Shown here piece after piece: positions 9,142-17,085 of a DNA stretch of 64,000 nt. The translations under genes and the position numbers were made by a program. The stretch's first letter is position 1. The number at the start of each line of letters is the position of its first letter. A model generated the notes under the pieces. The model saw only the letters and a list, made by a program, of their open reading frames with translations. It searched no databases and was not told the DNA's origin. This stretch comes from Pseudescherichia vulneris NBRC 102420. GTDB taxonomy: Bacteria; Pseudomonadota; Gammaproteobacteria; Enterobacterales; Enterobacteriaceae. Where the stretch lies: contig NZ_BBMZ01000009.1 of assembly GCF_000759795.1 (NCBI RefSeq), positions 62,001 through 126,000 of the forward strand, read 5' to 3'.

Positions 9142-9297
9142 TCAAAGGCTCATGCCAATCACAGCGTTAACCACTGACGAGCACATAAAAACACTACCAA
9201 CAATGAGCCAGACGGATTGCTTCAGCCTTGCCGCGAGAAGAAGGAACACTATGGAAGAGATAAAAAAAGGAATGGCAATGATAGTAAATGTGTTCAT
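9142..9297 (-). CDS. Small membrane protein, 51 residues
   Basis: The complement encodes MNTFTIIAIPFFISSIVFLL, then LAARLKQSVWLIVGSVFMCS and a short tail ending VIGMSL. Two hydrophobic helices (about residues 4-22 and 29-47) are separated by a basic turn (AARLKQS), as expected of an inner-membrane hairpin protein. A GGAAG site lies 5 nt before the ATG. Its size is below most gene-finder limits. Function unknown. Confidence 0.6.
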   Translation of the reverse strand: MNTFTIIAIPFFISSIVFLLLAARLKQSVWLIVGSVFMCSSVVNAVIGMSL

Positions 9298-9469
9298 ATC
9301 AGCTTCCGTTTGATTTGTCAGCGATTTTAGCAGTAAGAAAACACCAGCTTACCTTTGCTTTTCATCCTTTAATACGCCTGGATAAGGTAGGTTAAGGCAT
9401 AGCAGACCTATCCACTATTGCCTCACCAAATAGGCGATGATCGGGATCGGAACTCGCATGAAAGCATGA

Positions 9470-9494
9470 TAGCCGCCTTGAGGCGGTTTTTTTA
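9470..9494 (+). terminator. Rho-independent terminator with no upstream plus-strand gene
   Basis: A GCCGCC-TTGA-GGCGGT hairpin is followed by seven T residues. No plus-strand gene lies in the preceding ~700 bp, and the next gene starts 70 bp downstream. It may therefore end a small RNA or a long 3' UTR; see findings. Confidence 0.75.
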
Positions 9495-9565
9495 TTATCA
9501 ATGCCGAAGTTTGTCGTAGCACATCACGATGAGGTTATTTCTTGTAAACATGGGACTGCTAACAG

Positions 9566-9979
9566 ATGAAAACAATACTTATCGCGGTAGTGGTTGTTGG
9601 ACTGATTGGCTGTACGTCTACATCTGAGTCTACTCAACAGGCGAAGATAGCGCCGCAGAAACAAATTCTTGCTCCACAGCTTCTGGTGAAAAAAAGGGAC
9701 AGTGGCGCGGTGGTGATCAAGCGCGATGGGAGCTTTACAGGTAATTCGTGCTTAAGCCGCGTCTATATTAATGGCAAACCGGTAGCAGATTTAGATACCT
9801 CTCAAGAAGTGATCGTCTATCCGACGCCGGGGGAGTATGTCATTAGTACCTTGCCGAAAGACTTCTGTGCGGGGAGCATGAGCGCCCAGTCCGCAGAGGT
9901 CGACGCAGGCAGTACACTGACGTTTCGTATCGGATACGCGACAGACGGTGACTTTGGGATCTATCCAGCGACCCATTAA
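9566..9979 (+). CDS. Putative lipoprotein, DUF2846-like
   Basis: The 137-residue protein has a lipoprotein signal MKTILIAVVVVGLIGC (lipidated Cys at 16), a Ser/Thr/Gln-rich linker, then a beta-rich domain with RVYINGKPVADLDTSQEVIVY-like spacing (about residues 73-95). That domain resembles the DUF2846/PEGA-type fold seen in small envelope lipoproteins. Two further Cys (in GNSCLSR and DFCAGS) could form a disulphide in the periplasm. Function unknown. Confidence 0.75.
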   Translation: MKTILIAVVVVGLIGCTSTSESTQQAKIAPQKQILAPQLLVKKRDSGAVVIKRDGSFTGNSCLSRVYINGKPVADLDTSQEVIVYPTPGEYVISTLPKDFCAGSMSAQSAEVDAGSTLTFRIGYATDGDFGIYPATH

Positions 9980-9999
9980 TACATTAATTAAAGAAGATT

Positions 10000-10027
10000 A
10001 ATCAACCCACATCCCGGTGGGTTGATT
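10000..10027. terminator. Shared hairpin between convergent genes
   Basis: The arms AATCAACCCAC (10000-10010) and GTGGGTTGATT (10017-10027) form a perfect 11-bp stem with a 6-nt loop. It lies between the ends of the lipoprotein gene (+) and a minus-strand gene. The T-rich flank (TTAATCTTCTTTAATT) is on the minus strand, so it probably serves both genes but mainly the minus one. Confidence 0.55.
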
Positions 10028-10054
10028 ATATCAATGCTATATATACTTAAATAA

Positions 10055-10411
10055 CTATTTAATTACGATGGAAGATGTTTTTTTGATGCCATATGGACAT
10101 TCTTTAAATTGGCATGAGGACGTATTTAAGCATGGGCCTTTAAAATCGGGCGAATTTCCAGGGCAGCAGGTCGTTTTGATAAAATTGGTCCACAGTTCAG
10201 AGTTAAAAGGGAAGGCATGAATGATATTGATTTTTCTGAGCCGGCCATTGATTGCAAAACCGATATTACTTGTTGAAATGCAGTGTCCAGAGCGTAAGAA
10301 GAAATCACTCCTGTACCACAATATCAATTTTAAGTTCCGGGGTGAGGATACTGCGGCAAAGAAGGTCCCAGTCCCCGGACTGGCCAGCGAGTCGATGATT
10401 TTCCATTCCAT
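10055..10411 (-). CDS. Hypothetical 118-residue protein
   Basis: The protein starts MEWKIIDSLASPGTG and contains five Cys, mostly in its C-terminal half (TTCCPGNS, GPCLNTSSCQFKECPYG), but no clear signal peptide. A strong AGGAG lies 7 nt before the chosen ATG; an earlier ATG seven codons upstream is less likely. I recognise no family. The local composition is AT-rich compared with the backbone, which suggests acquired DNA. Confidence 0.55.
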   Translation of the reverse strand: MEWKIIDSLASPGTGTFFAAVSSPRNLKLILWYRSDFFLRSGHCISTSNIGFAINGRLRKINIIHAFPFNSELWTNFIKTTCCPGNSPDFKGPCLNTSSCQFKECPYGIKKTSSIVIK

Positions 10412-10868
10412 GTTTTCTCCTTTTGACAACACTGAATCGCAATAATAAAAACGCTTACAGCTGCAAAAACAATAGTCACTGCATGTGACTAAAAATGTAG
10501 CAGTTTGAGTTAGGGTGTCAATGGTTTTTGTTATACCTTAAATTTCTTTGAAAAAATATCTTTAATTTATAGTACTTTACAAAGTGATATGGTTTCTTTT
10601 GATATAGAACAATTTAGGGTGGGAATATAAGGCGGAGCGAACTTTGATGTGTGCTGCACTTCTATCCCCACGCATCATCTCAGGCTGAACGACAGGTCTG
10701 ATCGCGCTGCGGAAAATGTTTTTGAACAGATAAGAAATGGATTAAAAAGTGCGCAATTTTGGCAGGTGTTTACGTAGGTAACTAATATCGTTTACATGAT
10801 CCGCGTAACAGTCACATCGGGCGATAATGTCTCAAGGGAATTATCCTGTTGGCGTGGGTGCCAGGCTT
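10412..10868. other. AT-rich intergenic region with one inverted repeat
   Basis: No open frame that I can support. AGTCAC-TGCAT-GTGACT (10474-10490) is a perfect 6-5-6 inverted repeat about 65 bp upstream of the minus-strand gene start at 10411 and could be its operator. The rest (10500-10868) is AT-rich and shows nothing I can name. Confidence 0.4.
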
Positions 10869-11750
10869 TTAATTTGTTGAGGTGAGGGATGATTTTAATT
10901 TCTCAATAAAAGCGCTCACCCTAAGGGGAAGATACCGGGTTGAGGGCAACACTGCCCAAATTGACAACGCCTGAGGCTCTGCGTCAGCTAATGCAATCTC
11001 AACCAGCGCACCCTCCTGAATCTCTTTCCTGACATCCCAGCGGGTGAGCTGGGCAATGCCCAGTCCCTGAACACACAGTTCTCTTACCCCTTCAACGTTG
11101 TCTGAGGTGAAACGTCCCTCAACGCTGACTCTGATAATTTCACCGTCACGTTCAAAAATCCATTGCGGTACGCTGCTGAGCCTCAGGCAATGATGCGTTG
11201 TTAAATCCTCAACGAACCGAGGCGTATCCTTGCTGTTGAGATAGGCAGGGGAAGCACAGATAACGCGAGGGTTATCGGTAATTTTACGGGCGATAAGAGT
11301 AGAGTCCTTTAACGGTGCGATACGGATAGCCACGTCGATCCCTCTCCCGACGATATCCACCACATCTTCGCTTAGCTGAAGGTCAATATTGAGCTTTGGA
11401 TTATCTGCTAGCAGCTCAGGCACCAGAGGCAAAATATTACGACGCCCAAATCCTGAAGGAGCCGTTATTCTCAATAAACCTGCTGCGCCCTGCGTGGAAG
11501 GCGAGAACAGTGACTTGGCCCCGGTCTCTGCATCGATTAAAGCCCGGGCATAAGGCAGGAACTCCATGCCTTCCTGAGTAAGCGATACCGAGCGCGTGGT
11601 TCTTTGCACAAGACGTACGCCAAGCTCATGCTCCAGCGAGGCCAGGCGTCTTGAAACGGCCATCGCCGAAATATTCTGACGTTTCGCTGCCTGAGTCAGG
11701 CTGCGCGTTTCGGTTATGACCAAAAAGAGGGATACGTTTTGCAGATTCAT
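10869..11750 (-). CDS. LysR-family transcriptional regulator
   Basis: This 293-residue regulator has an N-terminal winged HTH (MNLQNVSLFLVITETRSLTQ..., helix AAKRQNISAMAVSRRLASLE, about residues 18-37) and a periplasmic-binding-like effector domain from about residue 90. It belongs to the CrgA-like LysR group. It is divergent from the old-yellow-enzyme gene with a 160-bp shared region that holds a TATAACG palindrome, so it probably controls that gene and itself. Inducer unknown. Confidence 0.9.
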   Translation of the reverse strand: MNLQNVSLFLVITETRSLTQAAKRQNISAMAVSRRLASLEHELGVRLVQRTTRSVSLTQEGMEFLPYARALIDAETGAKSLFSPSTQGAAGLLRITAPSGFGRRNILPLVPELLADNPKLNIDLQLSEDVVDIVGRGIDVAIRIAPLKDSTLIARKITDNPRVICASPAYLNSKDTPRFVEDLTTHHCLRLSSVPQWIFERDGEIIRVSVEGRFTSDNVEGVRELCVQGLGIAQLTRWDVRKEIQEGALVEIALADAEPQALSIWAVLPSTRYLPLRVSAFIEKLKSSLTSTN

Positions 11751-11808
11751 AGCGACTCCGGTAGCTGAATTATTACGTCAGTCAGCTATTATCAAAAAAG
11801 GGATCAAT

Positions 11809-11827
11809 TATAACGGTATTCGTTATA
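11809..11827. promoter_or_regulatory. Candidate LysR operator
   Basis: TATAACG-GTATT-CGTTATA is a perfect 7-5-7 inverted repeat of the T-N11-A type bound by LysR proteins. It sits midway in the divergent region between the regulator and the oxidoreductase gene. Confidence 0.55.
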
Positions 11828-11910
11828 CAGCCTTATCACTATGGGCTGTTTATAGCGAAAACGACAATGATTATATTGTGTTCACGATTCAAACTTAGCA
11901 GGAAGAACAC

Positions 11911-13008
11911 ATGAATACATTACCGCTTTTCACCCCCGCTCATATTGGCAAGGTCGCGTTGAAAAACCGTCTGGTGGTAGCGCCAATGACCCGCGTCACT
12001 GCCTCTGAAGAGGGCATAGCCAGCGATCGCATGAAAGCCTACTACGCAGATTTTGCCCGGGGTGGTTTTGGTCTGGTGATATCGGAAGGTATCTATATCG
12101 ACCGCGCATGGTCACAAACCTATGCTTTTCAGGCCGGCTTAACCAGTGCGGAGCAGGTTGCAGGGTGGCGGAAAATCACTGATGCAGTACATCAGCACAA
12201 TGGCCATATTTTTGCGCAAATCCAGCATTCAGGGGCGCTCTCCCAGGGTAACCACTTTTTGGCGGGAACCGTTGCACCCAGTGCCGTTCGTCCTGTCGGT
12301 AAGCAGATGACATTTTATCGTGGGGAAGGGCAATATCCTATTCCACGCGAACTCAGCGAAAGCGAAATTCAGGACATTATCAGCAGCTTTGGCGATGCCG
12401 CGTCGTATGCTGTTTTCGACGCGGGCTTTGACGGTGTGGAGATCCATGGTGCAAATGGCTATCTTCTCGATCAGTTCTTTACGGATTATACCAATCTGAG
12501 AACCGACCACTGGGGTGGCGATATCGCCAGCCGTCTTCAACTGAGCCTTAACGTCATTCGGGCCGTTAGGCAACGTGTAGGTCAGGCTATCCCGGTGGGT
12601 ATTCGTATCTCTCAGGGCAAGGTGAATGACTTCTTCCATAAATGGGCGAACGGTGAAGAAGATGCGCGGATTGTATTTACGCTGCTTGCAGGATCCGGTA
12701 TCGATTATCTGCACCTGACTGAATTTGAGGCCTGGCAGCCAGCTTTCCCTGATAACCCGCTGTCACTGGTTGAGCTGGCACGTAAGTACGCACCCCAGCT
12801 TACCATTATGGCCAACGGTAGCCTGCATAATGAATCACGGGCACAACAGGTGATGCAGATGGGGGCCGATTTTATTGCGCTTGGCCGTGGCGCGCTGGCG
12901 AATCACGACTGGCCTGAACGCGTGGCCGCTGGCAAAGAGATCCGTGAGTTTGACAGCACCCTTCTTGGGCCCATCGCCAATATTAAAGATGCCGAGCTTC
13001 CTGCCTGA
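11911..13008 (+). CDS. Old-yellow-enzyme type NADH:flavin oxidoreductase
   Basis: The 365-residue FMN-dependent TIM-barrel enzyme has the OYE substrate pair His/Asn in VEIHGANGYLLDQFF (about residues 177-192), N-terminal TPAHIGKVALKNRLVVAPMTR, and the C-terminal phosphate-binding ADFIALGRGALANHDWP. It should reduce activated C=C bonds or related electrophiles with NAD(P)H. The usual QLWHxGR segment is IQHSGA here, which places it outside the classical NemA subgroup. AGGAAG precedes the ATG. Probably controlled by the divergent LysR regulator. Confidence 0.88.
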   Translation: MNTLPLFTPAHIGKVALKNRLVVAPMTRVTASEEGIASDRMKAYYADFARGGFGLVISEGIYIDRAWSQTYAFQAGLTSAEQVAGWRKITDAVHQHNGHIFAQIQHSGALSQGNHFLAGTVAPSAVRPVGKQMTFYRGEGQYPIPRELSESEIQDIISSFGDAASYAVFDAGFDGVEIHGANGYLLDQFFTDYTNLRTDHWGGDIASRLQLSLNVIRAVRQRVGQAIPVGIRISQGKVNDFFHKWANGEEDARIVFTLLAGSGIDYLHLTEFEAWQPAFPDNPLSLVELARKYAPQLTIMANGSLHNESRAQQVMQMGADFIALGRGALANHDWPERVAAGKEIREFDSTLLGPIANIKDAELPA

Positions 13009-13333
13009 CTGTTGGTGAAAACCAAAACAGACCGTAAAAATTAACTAAAAATGAACGCAGGTAAGCCTGGATAAACGCCTCAATGCATTCAGGGCCACAC
13101 CTGAACCAGCATGGTCTGTTGAATGGCTGAAACGATAAAGCTAAACCCCTCCAACCCCGCATTTTGTACGCAACTGTGCGGGGTGTTTTCATGTTTTATG
13201 CGATCTCATCCACAGCGTTCCCCTTTAAAGTGCGACCTTTCCCGTCAGGTGAACCTCGTCACATTTCTTTAACCTGCAAATCAGTAGATTTTCCGACGAC
13301 ACGTAATAATCGATTCAGCAAAAAGGAAGAGTG
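13009..13333. other. Intergenic region after the oxidoreductase gene
   Basis: It contains the terminator at 13154-13190 and a ~140-bp leader before the next gene. I see no supported gene or RNA in it. Confidence 0.5.
13154..13190 (+). terminator. Rho-independent-like terminator
   Basis: ACCCCGCA (13154-13161) pairs with TGCGGGGT (13177-13184) across a 15-nt loop, followed by GTTTTC. It lies 145 bp after the oxidoreductase stop codon. Confidence 0.5.
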
Positions 13334-14542
13334 ATGAAAATTAAACTGACGTTAACGGTACTTGCCCTGCTGATTTCTGGACAGGCAGCGGCTAAAACCT
13401 GGGTGCTGACCAGTGCTGAACAGAGCATGGATAAAGGAAACTGGAAAATTTCCAGCAGCGAGCTGAACATTAAAGACACGGCGTTCAGCATTGAGCAAAA
13501 AGTACTGCACGGTGGTAAGCAGGAGGGAAGTAAGATCCTTGTGATCACCAGTCAGGACGGGCTTACCATTACCCTGAGCCCGACGCGCGGCATGAACCTG
13601 CTGCATATTGAGGGCTTCGGCGCAAAAATGGGCTGGGATTCGCCAGTGAAAGAGGTGGTCAACCCGGCATTTATCAATCTGGAAAGCCGCAACGGATTGG
13701 GCTGGCTGGAAGGTTTCAATGAAATGATGGTGCGCTGCGGCTATGAGTGGACCGGGCACCCGGTCACTGCGGATGGACAGATCTACACCCTGCATGGAAA
13801 AGCAGGCAATACCCCCGCCTCGCAGGTCGAAGTTGAGGTAGCTGACGCCGCGCCGCATGAGATCCGCATTCGTGGCCTGGTCAAAGAGAGCACCTTCAAG
13901 AAGGCCGATTTGCAGACCATGACCGAGCTGCGCTATGTACCCGGCAGCAATAGCTTTAGCCTGCATGATGTGCTGACTAACCACGCGGACTATCCGCATG
14001 ATTACCAGATCATCTACCACAGTAACTTCGGGATGCCGATCCTCGAAGAGGGTGCGCGGTTCCTTGCGCCGATCTCCAGCATCAGTCCGTTTAACGACTA
14101 TGCCAAAGAGGGCCTGAAGACATGGCAGACCTATGCCGGCCCGACCAAAGGCTTCGATGAGATGGTGTTTAACATCCAGCCGCTCTCCGGGGAGGATCAC
14201 CAGACTCTGGCGGCAGTGGTGAATAAGGCGGGCAACAAGGGAGCCGCTATCCAGTTCGATACCCGCCAGCTGCCGGTGCTGACGTTATGGAAAAATACCG
14301 ATACCGTTAATCAGGGCTACGTCACCGGCATTGAGCCAGGGACTAACTATGCCTACCCGGTTACCATTGAACGTGAGCAGAAGCGCGTGAAGCAGTTAGA
14401 GCCGGGCGCCAGCACGCAGTTTGATTTGACCTATACCTTGCTGCACAGCAGCGAGCAGGTAGCGGACGTCGAGAAGAAAATTGCCGCTATTCAGGGCGAG
14501 ACGAAAATCGAAGAGAACGCCACGCCGATAGCGAAAGAGTAA
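13334..14542 (+). CDS. Secreted aldose-1-epimerase-like protein, DUF4432
   Basis: The 402-residue protein has a clear Sec signal (MKIKLTLTVLALLISGQAAA, cleavage before KTW) and then a galactose-mutarotase-like beta-sandwich of the DUF4432 type. Family landmarks visible are SPTRGMNLLHIEG (about 75-90), the GWLEGFNEMMVRCG segment (about 117-131), YTLHGKAGNTPAS (about 147-160) and HSNFGMPILEEGARF (about 232-247). It probably binds or epimerises a sugar in the periplasm, although most DUF4432 proteins are cytoplasmic. I prefer the ATG at 13334 over a GTG one codon earlier because GGAAG lies 5 nt upstream. It converges on cscR. Confidence 0.8.
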   Translation: MKIKLTLTVLALLISGQAAAKTWVLTSAEQSMDKGNWKISSSELNIKDTAFSIEQKVLHGGKQEGSKILVITSQDGLTITLSPTRGMNLLHIEGFGAKMGWDSPVKEVVNPAFINLESRNGLGWLEGFNEMMVRCGYEWTGHPVTADGQIYTLHGKAGNTPASQVEVEVADAAPHEIRIRGLVKESTFKKADLQTMTELRYVPGSNSFSLHDVLTNHADYPHDYQIIYHSNFGMPILEEGARFLAPISSISPFNDYAKEGLKTWQTYAGPTKGFDEMVFNIQPLSGEDHQTLAAVVNKAGNKGAAIQFDTRQLPVLTLWKNTDTVNQGYVTGIEPGTNYAYPVTIEREQKRVKQLEPGASTQFDLTYTLLHSSEQVADVEKKIAAIQGETKIEENATPIAKE

Positions 14543-14555
14543 CCTGTCTGTAGCG

Positions 14556-14578
14556 CTCCCGGACGGTTGCTCCGGGAG
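14556..14578. terminator. Hairpin between convergent genes
   Basis: CTCCCGGA (14556-14563) pairs perfectly with TCCGGGAG (14571-14578) with a 7-nt loop; GTAG/CTAC further out can extend it. It fills the 43-bp gap between the secreted epimerase-like gene and cscR. No T tract, so termination strength is uncertain. Confidence 0.55.
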
Positions 14579-14585
14579 TGGACTG

Positions 14586-15581
14586 CTACAGCGATTCGCG
14601 CAGCAGCAGCGGGCTTTCGACGCGGATGGTATCGCTGTGCGTTTCCTGATTGATGATATGCAGCGCGCTCAGGCGGCCAATATCATAGTGCGGTAGCTGT
14701 ACCGTCGACAGCGGCGGGAAGAAGAGATCGCCAATGCCCACCATATTGTCATAGCCCATTACTGCGACGTCCTGCGGGATACGTAATCCCTGGGCGAGCA
14801 GCGTCTGGTACACCATAAACGCAATGCGATCGTTACCGCAGATCACGGAGTCAAACAGCGGCTTGCCGTGACGAATATGCGCCAGCAGCTGGGCGGGCAT
14901 ATCGCGGTAGTGCTCATCGCCGAACTGCATATAAACGTGGTCGAGCGTATCGGGATCGACGTTGGCTTCGCGGCAGGCGCGCTCCAGTCCCTGACGGCGG
15001 CGAATAGTCGCCAGGTGCTTTTCAGGTAGGTGGAGGCAGAGCGGACGACGATAGCCCGCGGCCAGCAGCGCCTTCACCGCGGTGTACTGACCCTGCTCAT
15101 CATCCGGAATGTAGCTCGCCACCGGCTCGTGCAGGCTTTCACAGTTTGCCAACACGCAGGGCAGGGTCAGCAGCTTGGTGGGCAGCGGAACCTGCCGTAG
15201 ACCCATGGTGGTAAAGATAATGCCGTCCGGACGGTGGGAGAGCAGCAGATCCACCATGGTCTCCGGGCTATCGTCGGAAAACATGTTGACCACAAAACTG
15301 TTCCAGCCGTGGGCGCGGGCGGTCTCTTCGATAGAGAGGGTGATCTCTACTGAAAACGGGGTCGTCACGGTATCCAGCGCCAATACGCCAATGGTACTTG
15401 GCGAGGCATGGGCTCCCCGGATCTTCTTGGCTGATAAATCCGGCACGTAGTTGGTCTGCTCAATGGCCAGCTGCACCCGAGCCAGGGTTTCAGGTTTCAG
15501 CCGCTCCGGGCTATTCAGCGCACGGGATACGGTCATCAGCGATACGTTTGCCAGTTTTGCCACATCTTTCAGGGACGCCAT
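14586..15581 (-). CDS. cscR: Sucrose operon repressor CscR (LacI family)
   Basis: The 331-residue LacI/GalR repressor has HTH MASLKDVAKLANVSLMTVSRAL and hinge LKPETLARVQLAIEQTNYVPDLSA, then a sugar-binding core (IGVLALDTVTTPF; FDSVICGNDRIAFMVYQ; ISNMG-equivalent VAVMGYDN). It is divergent from cscB and is taken to repress the sucrose genes until sucrose or fructose binds. Two AACGTT-centred palindromes in the shared region are its likely operators. Assignment to CscR rests on its neighbours as well as its fold. Confidence 0.88.
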   Translation of the reverse strand: MASLKDVAKLANVSLMTVSRALNSPERLKPETLARVQLAIEQTNYVPDLSAKKIRGAHASPSTIGVLALDTVTTPFSVEITLSIEETARAHGWNSFVVNMFSDDSPETMVDLLLSHRPDGIIFTTMGLRQVPLPTKLLTLPCVLANCESLHEPVASYIPDDEQGQYTAVKALLAAGYRRPLCLHLPEKHLATIRRRQGLERACREANVDPDTLDHVYMQFGDEHYRDMPAQLLAHIRHGKPLFDSVICGNDRIAFMVYQTLLAQGLRIPQDVAVMGYDNMVGIGDLFFPPLSTVQLPHYDIGRLSALHIINQETHSDTIRVESPLLLRESL

Positions 15582-15719
15582 GTGTCTTACTCCATCATTG
15601 CCGTGTTGCTTCAGGCAGTATAACTAAGTTGCTGATGTAAAAGGATCATACGCTATTCTTCCTGCTACGTGTTGCAGGCGGTAAAACAGAAATGTTGATC
15701 GCGATCTCATCCTCGCTAT

Positions 15720-15731
15720 GTTAACGTTAAC
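15720..15731. promoter_or_regulatory. Candidate CscR operator 1
   Basis: GTTAACGTTAAC is a perfect 12-bp palindrome with the central CG step typical of LacI-family operators. It lies 139 bp from the cscR start and 95 bp from the cscB start. Confidence 0.65.
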
Positions 15732-15734
15732 TTT

Positions 15735-15750
15735 TGTGATTAACATCATG
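15735..15750. promoter_or_regulatory. Weak CRP-like site before cscB
   Basis: TGTGA-TTAACA-TCATG matches one CRP half site fully and the other at three of five positions. It lies between the two CscR operators; catabolite control of sucrose genes would be expected, but the match is weak. Confidence 0.35.
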
Positions 15751-15783
15751 AATCTCAGCAAAATGGCGTGAGCGCTGTCTTTT

Positions 15784-15795
15784 GTTAACGTTACC
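15784..15795. promoter_or_regulatory. Candidate CscR operator 2
   Basis: GTTAACGTTACC matches operator 1 at 11 of 12 positions and lies 64 bp centre-to-centre from it, a spacing of about six helical turns that would allow DNA looping. It is 30 bp before the cscB start codon. Confidence 0.65.
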
Positions 15796-15825
15796 ATTAA
15801 GGCATTACTCCAACATGAGATCGCC

Positions 15826-17067
15826 ATGATGAAAGCCCATCATTCTCACAGTTACCCGTTACTCAGTGCCTTGCTGTTCTTCTTTTTTGTTACCTGGTCT
15901 TCCTCAGGCTCATTACTTTCTATTTGGCTGCATCAGGAAGTTGGGCTGAAAGCAGGGGATACGGGGATTATTTTCGCGGTGCTGTCGGTCTCCGCGCTGT
16001 TTGCCCAGATCTGTTACGGCTTTATTCAGGACAAGCTCGGCCTGCGCAAGCATCTGCTGTGGTATCTCACCACGATGCTGATCCTCTCGGGTCCGGCGTA
16101 TCTGCTGTTCGGGCACCTGTTGAAGATTAACATCCTGCTTGGCAGCGTATTTGGCGGCATCTTTATCGGCCTGACCTTTAACGGCGGGATCGGCGTGCTG
16201 GAGTCCTATACCGAACGCGTGGCGCGTCAGAGCCAGTTTGAATTCGGCAAAGCGCGGATGTGGGGCTCGCTGGGTTGGGCTGTGGCGACGTTTTTCGCCG
16301 GGCTGCTGTTTAACATCGATCCAAAGCTGAACTTTGCGGTTGCCAGCTGCTCCGGGCTGGTATTTCTGTTGCTGCTGGCCCGGCTGCGGGTCTCCTCTGC
16401 ACCCCATGCCATGCAGGAGGCGGTGGCGGGGGGCAAAGTGACGCTTCAGGACGCCCTGCGTCTGCTGACCCTGCCGCGCTTCTGGGCGCTGGTGTTCTTC
16501 GTCGTTGGCACCTGTATTTACGGCGTTTATGACCAGCAGTTTCCGGTCTATTTCTCATCACAGTTTGCCACGCCGCAGGAAGGCAATGCGATGTATGGCT
16601 ATCTCAATTCGTTTCAGGTGTTCCTCGAAGCTGCGGGAATGTTTTGTGCCCCGTGGCTGGTGAATCGCGTCGGGGCTAAAAATGGCCTGATATTCGCTGG
16701 CATGGTAATGGCGATGCGCATGATCGCCTCCGGGCTGGTGGAGGGGCCACTGCTGATCTCCATTACCAAACTGCTGCATGCCGTCGAGCTGCCGGTGCTG
16801 CTGGTGGCGATCTTCAAATACAACAGCCTGAATTTCGATAAGCGCCTCTCATCAACGCTCTATCTGGTGGGTTTCGCCTGCACCAGCTCGGTGATCGCCT
16901 CGGTGCTGTCGCCGCTGGCAGGCTACAGCTATGAAAAATATGGCTTCGCCGAATCCTATCTCTTTATGGGACTGCTGGTGTTCGGCATCACCTTTATCTC
17001 CATGTTTTTACTGCGATCCGGCAACGCTTCGGCGGATCCGCAGGTCCCGCAACTTTCCGCTATCTGA
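15826..17067 (+). CDS. cscB: Sucrose:H+ symporter CscB (LacY/RafB family)
   Basis: The 413-residue, 12-TM oligosaccharide:H+ symporter imports sucrose unmodified across the inner membrane. It shares with E. coli CscB the QDKLGLRK loop, the GYLNSFQVFLEA segment, NRVGAKN and the KLLHAVELPVLLVAIFKY...FDKRLSSTLYLVGF region (about residues 310-355). These also occur in RafB and LacY, so substrate assignment leans on the adjacent sucrose hydrolase. It is first in the operon, 18 bp before cscA. Two adjacent ATGs at 15826 and 15829 can start it. Confidence 0.88.
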   Translation: MMKAHHSHSYPLLSALLFFFFVTWSSSGSLLSIWLHQEVGLKAGDTGIIFAVLSVSALFAQICYGFIQDKLGLRKHLLWYLTTMLILSGPAYLLFGHLLKINILLGSVFGGIFIGLTFNGGIGVLESYTERVARQSQFEFGKARMWGSLGWAVATFFAGLLFNIDPKLNFAVASCSGLVFLLLLARLRVSSAPHAMQEAVAGGKVTLQDALRLLTLPRFWALVFFVVGTCIYGVYDQQFPVYFSSQFATPQEGNAMYGYLNSFQVFLEAAGMFCAPWLVNRVGAKNGLIFAGMVMAMRMIASGLVEGPLLISITKLLHAVELPVLLVAIFKYNSLNFDKRLSSTLYLVGFACTSSVIASVLSPLAGYSYEKYGFAESYLFMGLLVFGITFISMFLLRSGNASADPQVPQLSAI

Positions 17068-17085
17068 CTGACAAGAGTGAAGACT

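Noticed and set aside
13352-14200. A 282-codon minus-strand frame opposite the secreted epimerase-like gene
   Set aside because: Shadow frame; the plus-strand protein has a signal peptide and family motifs.
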